Assembly: GCA_016125085.1 (NCBI GenBank)
Contig: WGMM01000002.1
Coordinates: 62,001-126,000 of the forward strand
Direction of reading: 5' to 3'
DNA length: 64,000 bases
From: a bacterium
GTDB lineage: Bacteria; Planctomycetota; Planctomycetia; Isosphaerales; Isosphaeraceae
Within the stretch, counting starts at the first letter, position 1; every line of letters starts with the position of its first letter. The notes beneath the pieces are model-generated. The model worked only from the letters and a program-made list of their open reading frames with translations, ran no database searches and was not told the origin of the DNA. Shown in pieces: positions 1-7,457 of this stretch. The translations under genes were made by a program, and so were the position numbers.

Positions 1-344
1 CGTTCGAATTCGCGGTAACGTATCAGAGCCCGGCCCAGATTGCCCAGACCGACCAGCGCGATCGGCCAGAGACGGTCGGTTCCGAGGGCCTTGCGAATCG
101 CGGCCTGGAGATCGTCGATCTGGTATCCGATCCCCGGATGCCCGAATTGCCCGAAAAACGCAAGATCCTTACGGACCTGGGCGTCCCTGAGCTGGAGGAC
201 TTCCGCGATCTGGTTGCTGGAAACTCGTGACTGGCCCGCCGCCTGAAACGCTTCGAGCTGTCTCAGGTAAAGACTCAATCGACCGACCACGGCTCGCGGG
301 GCCAGCTTCCGATCCATGGCTTTCTTTTTTCGCTCGTTCGGCAT
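1..344 (-). CDS. rex: Redox-sensing transcriptional repressor Rex (C-terminus beyond window edge)
   Basis: Rex proteins sense the NADH/NAD+ ratio and repress respiratory or fermentative genes when NADH is low. Translating the minus strand gives about 114 N-terminal residues. A winged-helix part contains 'VSSNQIAEVLQLRDAQVRK', 'DLAFFGQFG' and 'GIGYQIDDL', and it is followed by the start of a Rossmann fold with 'LVGLGNLGRAL'. These are the canonical Rex DNA-binding and NAD-binding signatures. The gene runs off position 1, so roughly half of the usual ~210 residues is missing. Two in-frame ATGs are possible, at 344 and 317. The longer one adds a basic leader of nine residues, and neither has a strong ribosome binding site. 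The gene lies downstream of the SulP/carbonic anhydrase gene on the same strand. Confidence 0.93.
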   Translation of the reverse strand, partial: MPNERKKKAMDRKLAPRAVVGRLSLYLRQLEAFQAAGQSRVSSNQIAEVLQLRDAQVRKDLAFFGQFGHPGIGYQIDDLQAAIRKALGTDRLWPIALVGLGNLGRALIRYREFE

Positions 345-569
345 ACCGTGCGAGTCCGTCGGGCCGCGATGCGAACAATCGGATCAGCCCACGGAATGAT
401 GCGAAACGCTGCGTTCCATGGACCATCACCGACTTCGTGAATTCCTTATCAAAGTAGTCGACTCACTTCGCGGGGGTCAAGAGACAGCGCATGCGTTCGG
501 TAGGTACGGGGCCCCTGGCGAAGACATCGTCCACTGTGTTTCGTCATTCGTCGGCAAGCATCCCGGTTA

Positions 570-2885
570 TCAGGACGCCACGGGGTTCACGGCCGGGCTG
601 GACGATTCGGATCCGAAACCGCCGGCTGGCAGCGTCATCCCCGCGCAGGCCTCGGGCAGTATGGCGATCTCACCCGTCGTGACGTCGTAAACCGCTCCGA
701 CCACGGCGATTTTCCCTTCTTCGACCATTTTGCGGATCGTCAAGCTTTCCTCGAGGATATAGCGCACCGAGTGCACGACATTGCGGCGAATGACTTCGTC
801 GACGACCGATTCGGATTTGGCCTGAGAAACCGCGCCACCCGGGCGGCCCTCCGGCTCGATCGAGTCGTCGATCCGTTTCAGAATGTGGTCGAGGTGCTGG
901 CAGCCCGTGATCTCCGAGGCCGTCTTTTCGCCACCGTGAAACTGCACCGCGGCCGTCACGGCCCCGCACTTCGTGTGCCCCAGCACCATGATCAGCCTGG
1001 CACCCGCGACGGCCGTGCCGTATTCCATGCTGGCCAGCACTTTCGGGCCGACGACGTTACCCGCCACACGAATGCTGAAAATGTCGCCGAGACCGAGGTC
1101 AAAAAGCAATTCCGCAGGGCTGCGTGAATCGATACAGCTCAGGATCACGGCCAGCGGATGCTGCCCCACGGCCGTCGCCACGACTTGCCGGTTCAGGTCG
1201 CGGCTCAGCCGGTGCCCCGTGCGAAACCGCTCGTTACCTTCCATCAGAATGCCCAGCACCTGCGCGGGGGTCATCTGATTCTGCAATTCGCGGGTGGCGT
1301 AATCGACGTAAAGGATTTCGTCCTCAAGAGAATACATGTCCCTGAAGCCGTCCAGGCTGACCTGAATGCCGTGCTTCGGAGCGACGTGCGTCTTGAAATC
1401 CTGGATTACGTTGAGGATGTCCGAATCGATATAGCGCGAATTTCGGGCGTCGATCAGCACCTGAGAACCGTCCGGCAGCTCCTTCAGCACCTTTTCCAGC
1501 GAGGCCTTGTTGAGAAAGCTGACCTGTTCGCTCAACTCGATGTGCAGCACCTCGCCGCCGATGTGGTTCTCATGGATCAGCTTCAACGGCCGGTTCAGGT
1601 TCTCGTGCAGAATGAACCCGAGGCTGACGACCATGCCGATGATAATCCCCGTGAGCAGGTCCGTGCCGACGATCGCGGCGATCGTGGCGAGAAACGGCAG
1701 AAATTGCCTCAGGCCGCCGCTTTTCATCTCCAGAAAGATCTGGGGGCTCGCCAGCTTGCACCCGGTGATGAACAGGATCGCCGCCAGGCTCGCCAGCGGA
1801 ATCCTGTTCAGCCAGGCCGGCAGGAACATGATGCACACGATCAGAAAAAGGCTGTGGATGATCGCGGCCCAGCGCGTTTTCGCCCCGGCGTTGATGTTCA
1901 ACGAGCTGCGCACGATGACCGATGTGATCGTGATCCCGCCGATCGCCCCGGCGATCATATTGCCGACACCCTGGGCGACGAGCTCCCGATTCGGCGGCGA
2001 CGTACGCCGCTCGGGATCGATCTTGTCGACGGCTTCGAGATTCAGCAGCGTTTCGAGCGAAGCCACCAGCGCGATCGTCAGCCCGGCCAGGTACACCGCG
2101 GGGTTGGCCAGGGCCGAAAAATCGGCCATGCGAAAAAATCCGAAGAATTCCTTGAGGTTCGCCGCCACAGGCACCTGAACCATGTGCGAAGCCTGAATCG
2201 TCCAGCGCCCGCCAAGCGAATTGAACACCGTCGACAACACGACACCCAGCAGGATCACGGCCAGGGCCGACGGAAACTTGCGCTTCTTCAGAGACTCGAA
2301 CCGGTCCCAGAGAACGAGCGTCAGCACCGAAAGCACACCGATCACGGCCGCGCCGGTATTGATGTCGCCCGAGATCCGCAACAGTTCGGAAAAGGTCGTT
2401 TCACGGTCCGGCTGGAAGAACGACATTTCGCCTTCCGGGTCGGTATCGTGGCCGAAAAGGTGCGGTATCTGCTTGAGGATCAGGATGATACCGATCGCCG
2501 CCAGCAGCCCCTGAATGACGTTGTTCGGCACGAAAACGGCAATGGCACCCGACTTCATCAGCCCCAGGATGACCTGGATCACCCCCGCCACGAAGATCGC
2601 CGCCAGAAGCGTTTCGAACGATCCCAGATATGCCAGTTGTGCCGCCAGCACGGCCACCTGCCCTGGCGAAGGACCACTCACCGAAGTGTGCGAGCCGCTG
2701 ATCGCACCGACGACCAGTCCGCCCAGAATGCCGGCGATCAGGCCCGAAAACAAGGGCGTGCCCGATGCCAGGGCAACGCCGAGACACAGCGGCACGGCAA
2801 CGAGAAACACGACGAGCCCGGCCGTCCAGTCACCGGCGTGGATTTGCGGGAAGCCGAACGAGCTTCGCGGGAGCGATCGATCCAT
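570..2885 (-). CDS. SulP-family anion transporter fused to beta-carbonic anhydrase
   Basis: The product has 771 residues. Residues ~1-420 are a polytopic SulP transporter (typical core phrases 'PLCLGVALASG', 'SGPSPGQVAV'). Residues ~440-530 resemble a STAS domain, and ~545-740 form a beta-class carbonic anhydrase. Zinc ligands are visible: Cys584 and Asp586 in 'CIDSR', His637 and Cys640 in 'HTKCGAV'. SulP-carbonic anhydrase fusions are a known arrangement, usually interpreted as coupling bicarbonate movement across the membrane to CO2 hydration. That substrate is inferred here. The start at 2885 has AGGA upstream. The gene is co-directional with rex, about 225 bp ahead of it, with no clear coding sequence between. 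The last ~20 residues are low-complexity (Ser/Gly/Pro). Confidence 0.95.
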   Translation of the reverse strand: MDRSLPRSSFGFPQIHAGDWTAGLVVFLVAVPLCLGVALASGTPLFSGLIAGILGGLVVGAISGSHTSVSGPSPGQVAVLAAQLAYLGSFETLLAAIFVAGVIQVILGLMKSGAIAVFVPNNVIQGLLAAIGIILILKQIPHLFGHDTDPEGEMSFFQPDRETTFSELLRISGDINTGAAVIGVLSVLTLVLWDRFESLKKRKFPSALAVILLGVVLSTVFNSLGGRWTIQASHMVQVPVAANLKEFFGFFRMADFSALANPAVYLAGLTIALVASLETLLNLEAVDKIDPERRTSPPNRELVAQGVGNMIAGAIGGITITSVIVRSSLNINAGAKTRWAAIIHSLFLIVCIMFLPAWLNRIPLASLAAILFITGCKLASPQIFLEMKSGGLRQFLPFLATIAAIVGTDLLTGIIIGMVVSLGFILHENLNRPLKLIHENHIGGEVLHIELSEQVSFLNKASLEKVLKELPDGSQVLIDARNSRYIDSDILNVIQDFKTHVAPKHGIQVSLDGFRDMYSLEDEILYVDYATRELQNQMTPAQVLGILMEGNERFRTGHRLSRDLNRQVVATAVGQHPLAVILSCIDSRSPAELLFDLGLGDIFSIRVAGNVVGPKVLASMEYGTAVAGARLIMVLGHTKCGAVTAAVQFHGGEKTASEITGCQHLDHILKRIDDSIEPEGRPGGAVSQAKSESVVDEVIRRNVVHSVRYILEESLTIRKMVEEGKIAVVGAVYDVTTGEIAILPEACAGMTLPAGGFGSESSSPAVNPVAS

Positions 2886-3095
2886 GAGTCATTTCCTGAA
2901 TTTCTGAAGCGCCCGAAACATGTCGGGAGCCTGTGCCGCGGACTGACGAGCGTAAACGTCGTGCCGGAATGGAATCGAATCCGATTTTTGTCTCGTGCAC
3001 ATCGCACGATACCGGGCGATTCGCCTTCGAAATCGTCGGATGTGGCAATCGGCCCATGACCGGAACGGCAGACCTGCGAAAAAACTCGATCCAGG

Positions 3096-3542
3096 TCAGA
3101 TCCTTAAAGGAGCGCGATCGCCATTGATCCATCGGTGCCCGCGAAACGATCGTAAGAAACTGTGCCGATCATCGCGGCCACCCACGAAATTTCCGATGCG
3201 CGTGCGTAATTCAGCGAGCCGATGCCGTTCGTGCACATCGATGCGGACCGACCGGTGATGTCCGCGCCCGATCCGAACCGGCTCGCACCGGATCGTTTCT
3301 TCGGCCGGCACGGGATCGACTCCGCTCTCGGCAGCCGATTCGACCGACATCAAGGAAACGGACCAAGGCGCCGAAGCCGAAATCAGGAACAGAACGACCG
3401 AAACGCATTTCGTGAGAAAGCGTATCCGCTCGATCAGGTTCGGATTCCGGCGATTGTGCACCACGAGATCGGTGTTCCTTGAGGATTTGGACGCGCCTGT
3501 GTCGCTGTCAACGACACTGAAAGCCATCCTAAAGGACACCAT
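3096..3542 (-). CDS. Possible small secreted protein, unknown
   Basis: This 148-residue open frame is listed only because it contains a hydrophobic stretch near residues 42-65 ('FLTKCVSVVLFLISASAPW') that would make a good signal peptide if translation began internally near 'LIERIRF'. The rest is Arg/His-rich and resembles no family I recognise. Third-position GC is not strongly biased, no good ribosome binding site is seen, and the N-terminal 40 residues look non-coding. It may be a spurious frame or a decayed gene. Confidence 0.2.
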   Translation of the reverse strand: MVSFRMAFSVVDSDTGASKSSRNTDLVVHNRRNPNLIERIRFLTKCVSVVLFLISASAPWSVSLMSVESAAESGVDPVPAEETIRCEPVRIGRGHHRSVRIDVHERHRLAELRTRIGNFVGGRDDRHSFLRSFRGHRWINGDRAPLRI

Positions 3543-3775
3543 TCATAACCGTCAATCGAACATATATCCCGCGCGAACGGCGATCGAGCCTGAGACGACA
3601 GGATCGCCAGGTCGAATGCCGCTCGGCTTGCGGGCTCAGAACTGATTGCAAGGCAAGAAGATACGCTTCGCTACTTCGCCATGCGTTTCTCCGGATCCGA
3701 AGGGGCTTCGAACGATCGACTCGCCGGGCGAACGTTCATCCACCCGGCTTCGCTCGATTCGCCCGGAAGCATGTT

Positions 3776-3804
3776 GCCCCCGAAGCTTGCACGGCTTCGG
3801 GGGC
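3776..3804. other. Perfect hairpin, 11-bp stem
   Basis: The arms 'gcccccgaagc' and 'gcttcgggggc' flank a 7-nt loop. No T tract follows on either strand, so it is not a clear intrinsic terminator. Its role is unknown. Confidence 0.5.
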
Positions 3805-4049
3805 GATCGGACGGCAGCGGCGATTCACGGAATCTGGAGGAGAACCAGAGCGAACCGGGCTGGGACCGATTTTTTCGGCAAACGTGTTCGATCAGCGAAC
3901 GACCGGCTTCGTCCGGGGCTCCGAGCCATATCCTTGCAGGGGCGTGACGCGCGGGGCCCTGAACGGATCCCGGCATTCGTGTGCTGCCCCATGTCGTCGC
4001 CGTGAACATGACTCACCCCTGCCCTGCCGGTCGTTCTGAAGCAAGCCAA

Positions 4050-4097
4050 CGCAAAAGGCCGAACGACCTGCCGCACATCGTGCGAGTCGTTCGGCCT
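4050..4097 (-). terminator. Intrinsic terminator-like hairpin, minus strand
   Basis: A perfect 12-bp stem (arms 4056-4067 and 4086-4097, 'aggccgaacgac'/'gtcgttcggcct') encloses a second 5-bp stem ('cgcac'/'gtgcg'). Read on the minus strand, it is followed by TTTT. No convincing minus-strand gene lies just upstream, so the transcript it would end is unknown. Confidence 0.5.
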
Positions 4098-4408
4098 GGT
4101 GATCTCGAGCGCGATACCCGTCTCGAAATCCGTCAGCTCATGAGTGTATGTTCGCGAAGCCCGCGGCTCGAAACCGTCCGCAGCCCCCGCATGGAAATAT
4201 TCTGCACCCGATTCGCGTTCGTCGACAAGTCCGATTCCTCGGAATTTCGGAAGATGAGGAGAGCGATCCGGTTTCTTTCCAGGCTTTTCGCGGTTGCAGA
4301 CGAGGAAATGCGAGAAATGCGGCACCCCATACAGTGACGGCCACGGCTATGCGATGCTGACATCGTATAGATCTGTGATAGGGATCGAATTCTCCATCCG
4401 ATGATGGT

Positions 4409-4632
4409 TTTCGCTTGACGCCTCACGTCGGCTCGGAGAATCTGATTTTGATAAGCGATTTCTCTCCCTCGTTCGTCTTTCGCCCGTTCGCTTCGCATTT
4501 CCGGTCGTCGAGGCCCCAGGCCATGAATCACGCCCCCGGACATCCGCATCCGCCGTTCTCCGCCAGACTCATTCCGGCCCTTGCAACAACATGGTCTCAG
4601 GTACGATATGTGTGGTTTCAACGGGGAAGGAC
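4409..4632. repeat. Upstream repeat B, copy 1
   Basis: This segment matches 5557-5779. The core (4463-4620 against 5611-5766) is nearly identical by eye apart from scattered substitutions and short indels, and the outer parts are more diverged. It lies directly upstream of the AT-rich gene at 4749, just as copy 2 lies directly upstream of the AT-rich gene at 5814. No transposase or terminal inverted repeat is visible. Confidence 0.85.
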
Positions 4633-4748
4633 AAGAAATCGACCTCGACAGCACAGCTCTCGCATTCTACGAATAAGGCTCCTGCCCCCTTTTCTCCCCC
4701 TCATTCGGGGGATCGCCACGCTGCGTGGATGGCTAGAAGGCTAAAGCA

Positions 4749-4991
4749 ATGAGTCTGAAAACCGCAGTCATAGCATTGCTGATCGACGGATTGACAGGAA
4801 TGACGATTATATCGGCGATTCGTCAATATAGTATGAGAAGAGAAAGGTCAAAATGGACGCTTCGGATTGTTCATAGTCTTGCTGTAATAACCGCGTGGCT
4901 TGGCTCGATTATTGCTTTCGTTATCGGCGATTTAGAAAGACATCGCAACAAGACCGTGCTGGATGTAATTTCTGGCAATTATTTTATTTAA
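4749..4991 (+). CDS. Small membrane protein, unknown, probably truncated by an in-frame stop
   Basis: This AT-richer 80-residue ORF has two hydrophobic helices (about residues 5-24 and 42-61). The TAA at 4989-4991 is followed in the same frame by 23 more codons (4992-5063) encoding a third hydrophobic helix ('ISVVSLSLLIVVLLAI') and then TGA. The unbroken protein would be about 104 residues with three membrane segments. This suggests a nonsense mutation in a former gene, or readthrough. It sits 117 bp after repeat B copy 1. Its composition is unlike the GC-rich neighbours, which suggests acquisition by transfer. I do not recognise the family. Confidence 0.55.
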   Translation: MSLKTAVIALLIDGLTGMTIISAIRQYSMRRERSKWTLRIVHSLAVITAWLGSIIAFVIGDLERHRNKTVLDVISGNYFI

Positions 4992-5138
4992 CTTGCGATT
5001 TCGGTTGTGAGCCTGAGCTTATTGATCGTGGTACTGCTCGCAATTCCCCGAGAATCAAAGTGAACGACCACAACTCTCCGGCTATAAGTCGAACAGCTCC
5101 AACTGGTTAGAAAAGCACAATCCGGAATTTAGTTTATT

Positions 5139-5215
5139 CGGGCCGGGAAATCGGGGACACGGGCCGGGAAATCGGGGATCGGGGAAATCGGGGACATTCC
5201 TGATTATTTGATGTA
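5139..5215. repeat. Short tandem/REP-like repeat, three units
   Basis: The unit 'gggaaatcgggga' appears three times in 5144-5194, the first two preceded by the same 'gggcc', and runs into 'cattcctgattatttgatg'. GC-rich repeats of this look often accompany REP-associated tyrosine transposases, but no such gene is present here. Confidence 0.55.
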
Positions 5216-5273
5216 AGTCCAGTATTCATAGGGTCATGAGCCGATCTTGCTTCTTTTGGCAATGGGGCTGAAA

Positions 5274-5507
5274 TCAACTTATCGCCGCGACAGCTTCCCC
5301 ATCCTCCGGACACTCCGATAAAACATCCTCCCAAAGCCTCCGTGCCGTTCGCAATTCGCCTTTTTCCTCAGCGATCCGCGCCAGGTTCCGCCGCGTCAGG
5401 TGCCCGTAGATCACGACGTCCACGCTCGAAAACCGCTCCGGCCGCTTCTGCGTCAGGATCCGGTTCCAGCACGCTTCCGCTTCGTCCCGTGCCCCCCGGC
5501 GTCCGCA
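5274..5507 (-). pseudogene. C-terminal remnant of a glycosyltransferase/TPR gene (A, copy 1)
   Basis: The minus strand holds 77 codons and a stop. The translation includes 'EAEACWNRILTQKRPERF', 'YGHLTRRNLARIAEEKG' and 'TARRLWEDVLSECPED'. This matches my recollection of the C-terminal TPR part of the GT2-TPR glycosyltransferases common in planctomycetes, with a conserved pattern of EAE.CW, a G.L..RNLA helix and a LW..VL...P.D helix. An in-frame TGA at 5520-5522 lies just upstream and no N-terminal glycosyltransferase domain follows, so the gene is broken. A diverged second copy lies at 6354-6482. Confidence 0.6.
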
Positions 5508-5556
5508 GTCATTGGCTTGTCAGTTCGGATTCCGTCGAAACGTCGCAGTTTTCGGA

Positions 5557-5779
5557 TTTCGCTTGACGCCGCCCGCCTGTTCAGCGAATCAGAACTCCGT
5601 AAACTCATTATCTCCCTCGTTCGTCTTTCGCCCGTTCGCTTCGCCTTTCCGGTCGTCGAGGCCCCAGGCCATGAATCACGCCCCGGACACCCGCATTCGC
5701 CGTTCTCCGCCGGACTCATCCCGGCCAACTCAACAACAAGGTCTCAGTTACCATATTTGTGGTATCATCGAGAAAGGAT
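5557..5779. repeat. Upstream repeat B, copy 2
   Basis: Second copy of the segment at 4409-4632. It runs from 'tttcgcttgacgcc' to just before the ribosome binding site of the gene at 5814. The two copies precede different genes. Confidence 0.85.
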
Positions 5780-5813
5780 TACCTGCTCCCTTTTCTCAAA
5801 GGAGATTCGTAGG

Positions 5814-6347
5814 ATGACATCCAAAGAATTCGCTTCTGAACTTGAACAGTTCCACAACAGTCCTCGAATGACGTCAGAAGAGATAGTTGCCGAACTTAAG
5901 CGGCTTCACGCTGATCAGGACACGACAAACTTCGGAGTATATGACTTTATATCTGCTTTCGGTACTCCTTTAGAGGCAGTTATGTATTCGAAGCTGTTTT
6001 GGCCTGATTTTATTGAGATTGAAGGCATGGTTATCAGAAGTGAAGTAATTGAAGACGAATCAGACAGATCCCGGATAATAAACTCATTACAGTTATGCAA
6101 TTATGAGGCTCAGGAAGTTGAATACAGCTACAACAGAATGGATATTCCTTATGGAATATTTGCGACTAGAAGAGCGCTCGAATGTAGTGATAGTATTATG
6201 GGTGAAATGCTTAAGACACTGGTCGATATGTGGGCATCCCGGTTATCTCAATTGTTTCAGGACCGACGATTTAAGGTTGCACTTGAAATAGATGATGACG
6301 GGACATATTTTATAACGGCTTGTCAACATTCAGTCGGTCAATCCTAG
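5814..6347 (+). CDS. AT-rich 177-residue protein of unknown function
   Basis: The start ATG at 5814 has a good ribosome binding site (AAAGGAG, ~10 nt upstream). The protein is acidic and soluble-looking with no membrane segment, and I do not recognise a family. Its N-terminus shows an internal duplication: residues 1-17 ('MTSKEFASELEQFHNSP') and 19-35 ('MTSEEIVAELKRLHADQ') are near repeats, so the second Met may be the ancestral start. Base composition is clearly lower in GC than the flanks, a sign of horizontal origin. It sits between repeat B copy 2 and a glycosyltransferase/TPR remnant. Size, acidity and cassette-like setting would fit an immunity protein, but that is only a guess. Confidence 0.75.
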   Translation: MTSKEFASELEQFHNSPRMTSEEIVAELKRLHADQDTTNFGVYDFISAFGTPLEAVMYSKLFWPDFIEIEGMVIRSEVIEDESDRSRIINSLQLCNYEAQEVEYSYNRMDIPYGIFATRRALECSDSIMGEMLKTLVDMWASRLSQLFQDRRFKVALEIDDDGTYFITACQHSVGQS

Positions 6348-6353
6348 GACTCA

Positions 6354-6482
6354 TTTTCTGCGCTTTCCTTCCAACCATATTCTCCGGACAATCCTCAAGA
6401 ATTCCTCCCAAAGCCTCCGAGCCGTTCGCAAGTCACCTTTTTCCTCGGCGATCCGCGCCAGGTCACGCCGGACCAGATCCAG
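6354..6482 (-). pseudogene. C-terminal remnant of a glycosyltransferase/TPR gene (A, copy 2)
   Basis: On the minus strand the last ~43 codons before a TGA at 6351-6353 encode 'RRDLARIAEEKGDLRTARR' and 'LWEEFLRIV'. This parallels the remnant at 5274-5507 ('RRNLARIAEEKG', 'RRLWEDVL'). Nucleotide similarity (6379-6480 against 5301-5403) is obvious by eye. The rest of the parent gene is absent and the end has diverged, so this is a fragment, not a gene. Confidence 0.55.
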
Positions 6483-6531
6483 CGGAGGCCGGGCCTTGAT
6501 GGGCGAAACAGCATGGCAACCGACAGGCCGT

Positions 6532-6900
6532 TCAGTTCGGGTAGGCCCGTTCCAGCGTGAACACGATGATCCGTTCGCCGGTGCGGGTGCTGATGTCGGT
6601 GTGCAGGCTTTTGACCGGGATGCCGAGCGTCTCGCGGACGATGCCTTCGAGCATCGGCCGGCCTCGTTCGAGGAGTTGCTGGCGGAGCTGCTTGATGAGA
6701 ATTCGGCCCCGCTCCGAGTCTTCGTCCGAGGCAAGCTGCTGCTCGGCGGGCGTGAGGACATTCTTGAGCCGGACGAGGACCATATCGTCGATGATCCAGG
6801 TGCGGGTTTCCATCGGCCCACGGCCCATGAATTCCTTCTCGAAGCGCACGATGGCCTGACTGATGCGGATTTCGAGTTCCGAGCGGTTCGAAGCGGGCAT
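6532..6900 (-). CDS. DUF2294 (YbcI-like) protein
   Basis: The product has 122 residues from the ATG at 6900. A longer reading from a GTG at 6969 adds a Pro-rich leader that is not conserved in the family. Recognisable family features are 'ISQAIVRFEKEFMGRGP', 'DDMVLVRLKNVLTPAEQ' and 'SLHTDISTRTGERIIVF'. DUF2294 proteins are small and widespread with no established biochemical role. The gene stands alone between a pseudogene fragment and a palindromic repeat, and its base composition matches the chromosome rather than the AT-rich cargo genes. Confidence 0.88.
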   Translation of the reverse strand: MPASNRSELEIRISQAIVRFEKEFMGRGPMETRTWIIDDMVLVRLKNVLTPAEQQLASDEDSERGRILIKQLRQQLLERGRPMLEGIVRETLGIPVKSLHTDISTRTGERIIVFTLERAYPN

Positions 6901-7003
6901 GGCGTGTCCAGGGCGGATGAATCCGGGGGGCGGAAGTGCCGGGGGAGTTGTCGAATCAGGAAAATCCACGTCTGTTCAGAACAAAACTTGCGATGTTGAG
7001 ATA

Positions 7004-7131
7004 GCTCCCCTCCTTGCAAAGGAGGGGTGGCCGGAGGCCGGGGTGGTCTATTCGCATGAGAGATTTACCTTCGCGCCGAGCAACCCCCTCCCCGCTGCGC
7101 GGAACTCCCCCTTGGCAGGGGGAGAGTTGGC
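7004..7131. repeat. MITE-like palindromic intergenic repeat
   Basis: Near one end is a perfect 9-bp stem ('cccctcctt' gca 'aaggagggg') followed by 'tggccggaggccggggtgg'. Near the other is 'ctccccc' ttggca 'gggggag'. The two ends are roughly inverted versions of each other. Elements of this shape are commonly dispersed between genes in many bacteria. No coding capacity is evident. Confidence 0.6.
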
Positions 7132-7316
7132 CTGGGTGCCGTGATTACGCCATGGCAGGGATTCAGCTTGCTCAGCAAGCTGAGAACCGAACAGGCGTGA
7201 CCTGTGAACTTGTCAGGAACGCATCATGATAACGCCGACGCGAGCGGTATCCAATGCCGAAAGAGCTGTGGCGCAAGGCGGCGGAAGCACCGACCTGAGG
7301 GTGACCGGGCACACAT

Positions 7317-7345
7317 TTGCAACGGAACTCCGGCAGGTCTATACT
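7317..7345 (+). promoter_or_regulatory. Sigma70-type promoter for the DUF6599-like gene
   Basis: TTGCAA (7317-7322) and TATACT (7340-7345) are separated by 17 bp, about 110 bp ahead of the ATG at 7458. Confidence 0.6.
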
Positions 7346-7457
7346 GTACTGCGAATCGAACGAATCCCGTGAGCCACGATGACGGCTGTCCGAATCGTCT
7401 CAGCCTCCGGGATCACCCGCATCCGTTCGCTGATCCTCCTTCCTCAGGTGGCCCGCC

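Larger units (their letters stand above)
2886..4408. other. Long gene-poor region
   Basis: About 1.5 kb without a convincing gene. Both strands have open frames, but their composition and content are not persuasive. Supported items are a candidate secreted ORF (3096-3542, minus), a perfect 11-bp stem hairpin at 3776-3804 without a T tract, and a terminator-like hairpin at 4056-4097 on the minus strand. A minus-strand frame at 3825-4325 has fairly GC-rich third positions up to about 4100 but matches no family I know. Confidence 0.6.
6901..7457. other. Intergenic region with palindromic repeat and promoter
   Basis: This ~550-bp stretch holds the palindromic repeat at 7004-7131, a short palindrome near 7168-7186 ('cagcttg'/'caagctg') and the promoter at 7317-7345. 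A 48-codon plus frame from the ATG at 7226 overlaps that promoter and shows no family resemblance. Confidence 0.6.

Noticed and set aside
1158..3059. Plus-strand open frame of 633 residues
   Set aside because: It is antisense to the SulP/carbonic anhydrase gene; His/Arg/Asp-rich nonsense translation typical of shadows in GC-rich DNA.
3825..4325. Minus-strand open frame of 166 residues
   Set aside because: No ribosome binding site or family resemblance, and a terminator-like hairpin lies inside it; kept only as a note in the region entry.
7226..7372. Plus-strand 48-codon frame upstream of the DUF6599-like gene
   Set aside because: It overlaps the promoter at 7317-7345 and resembles nothing; probably chance.
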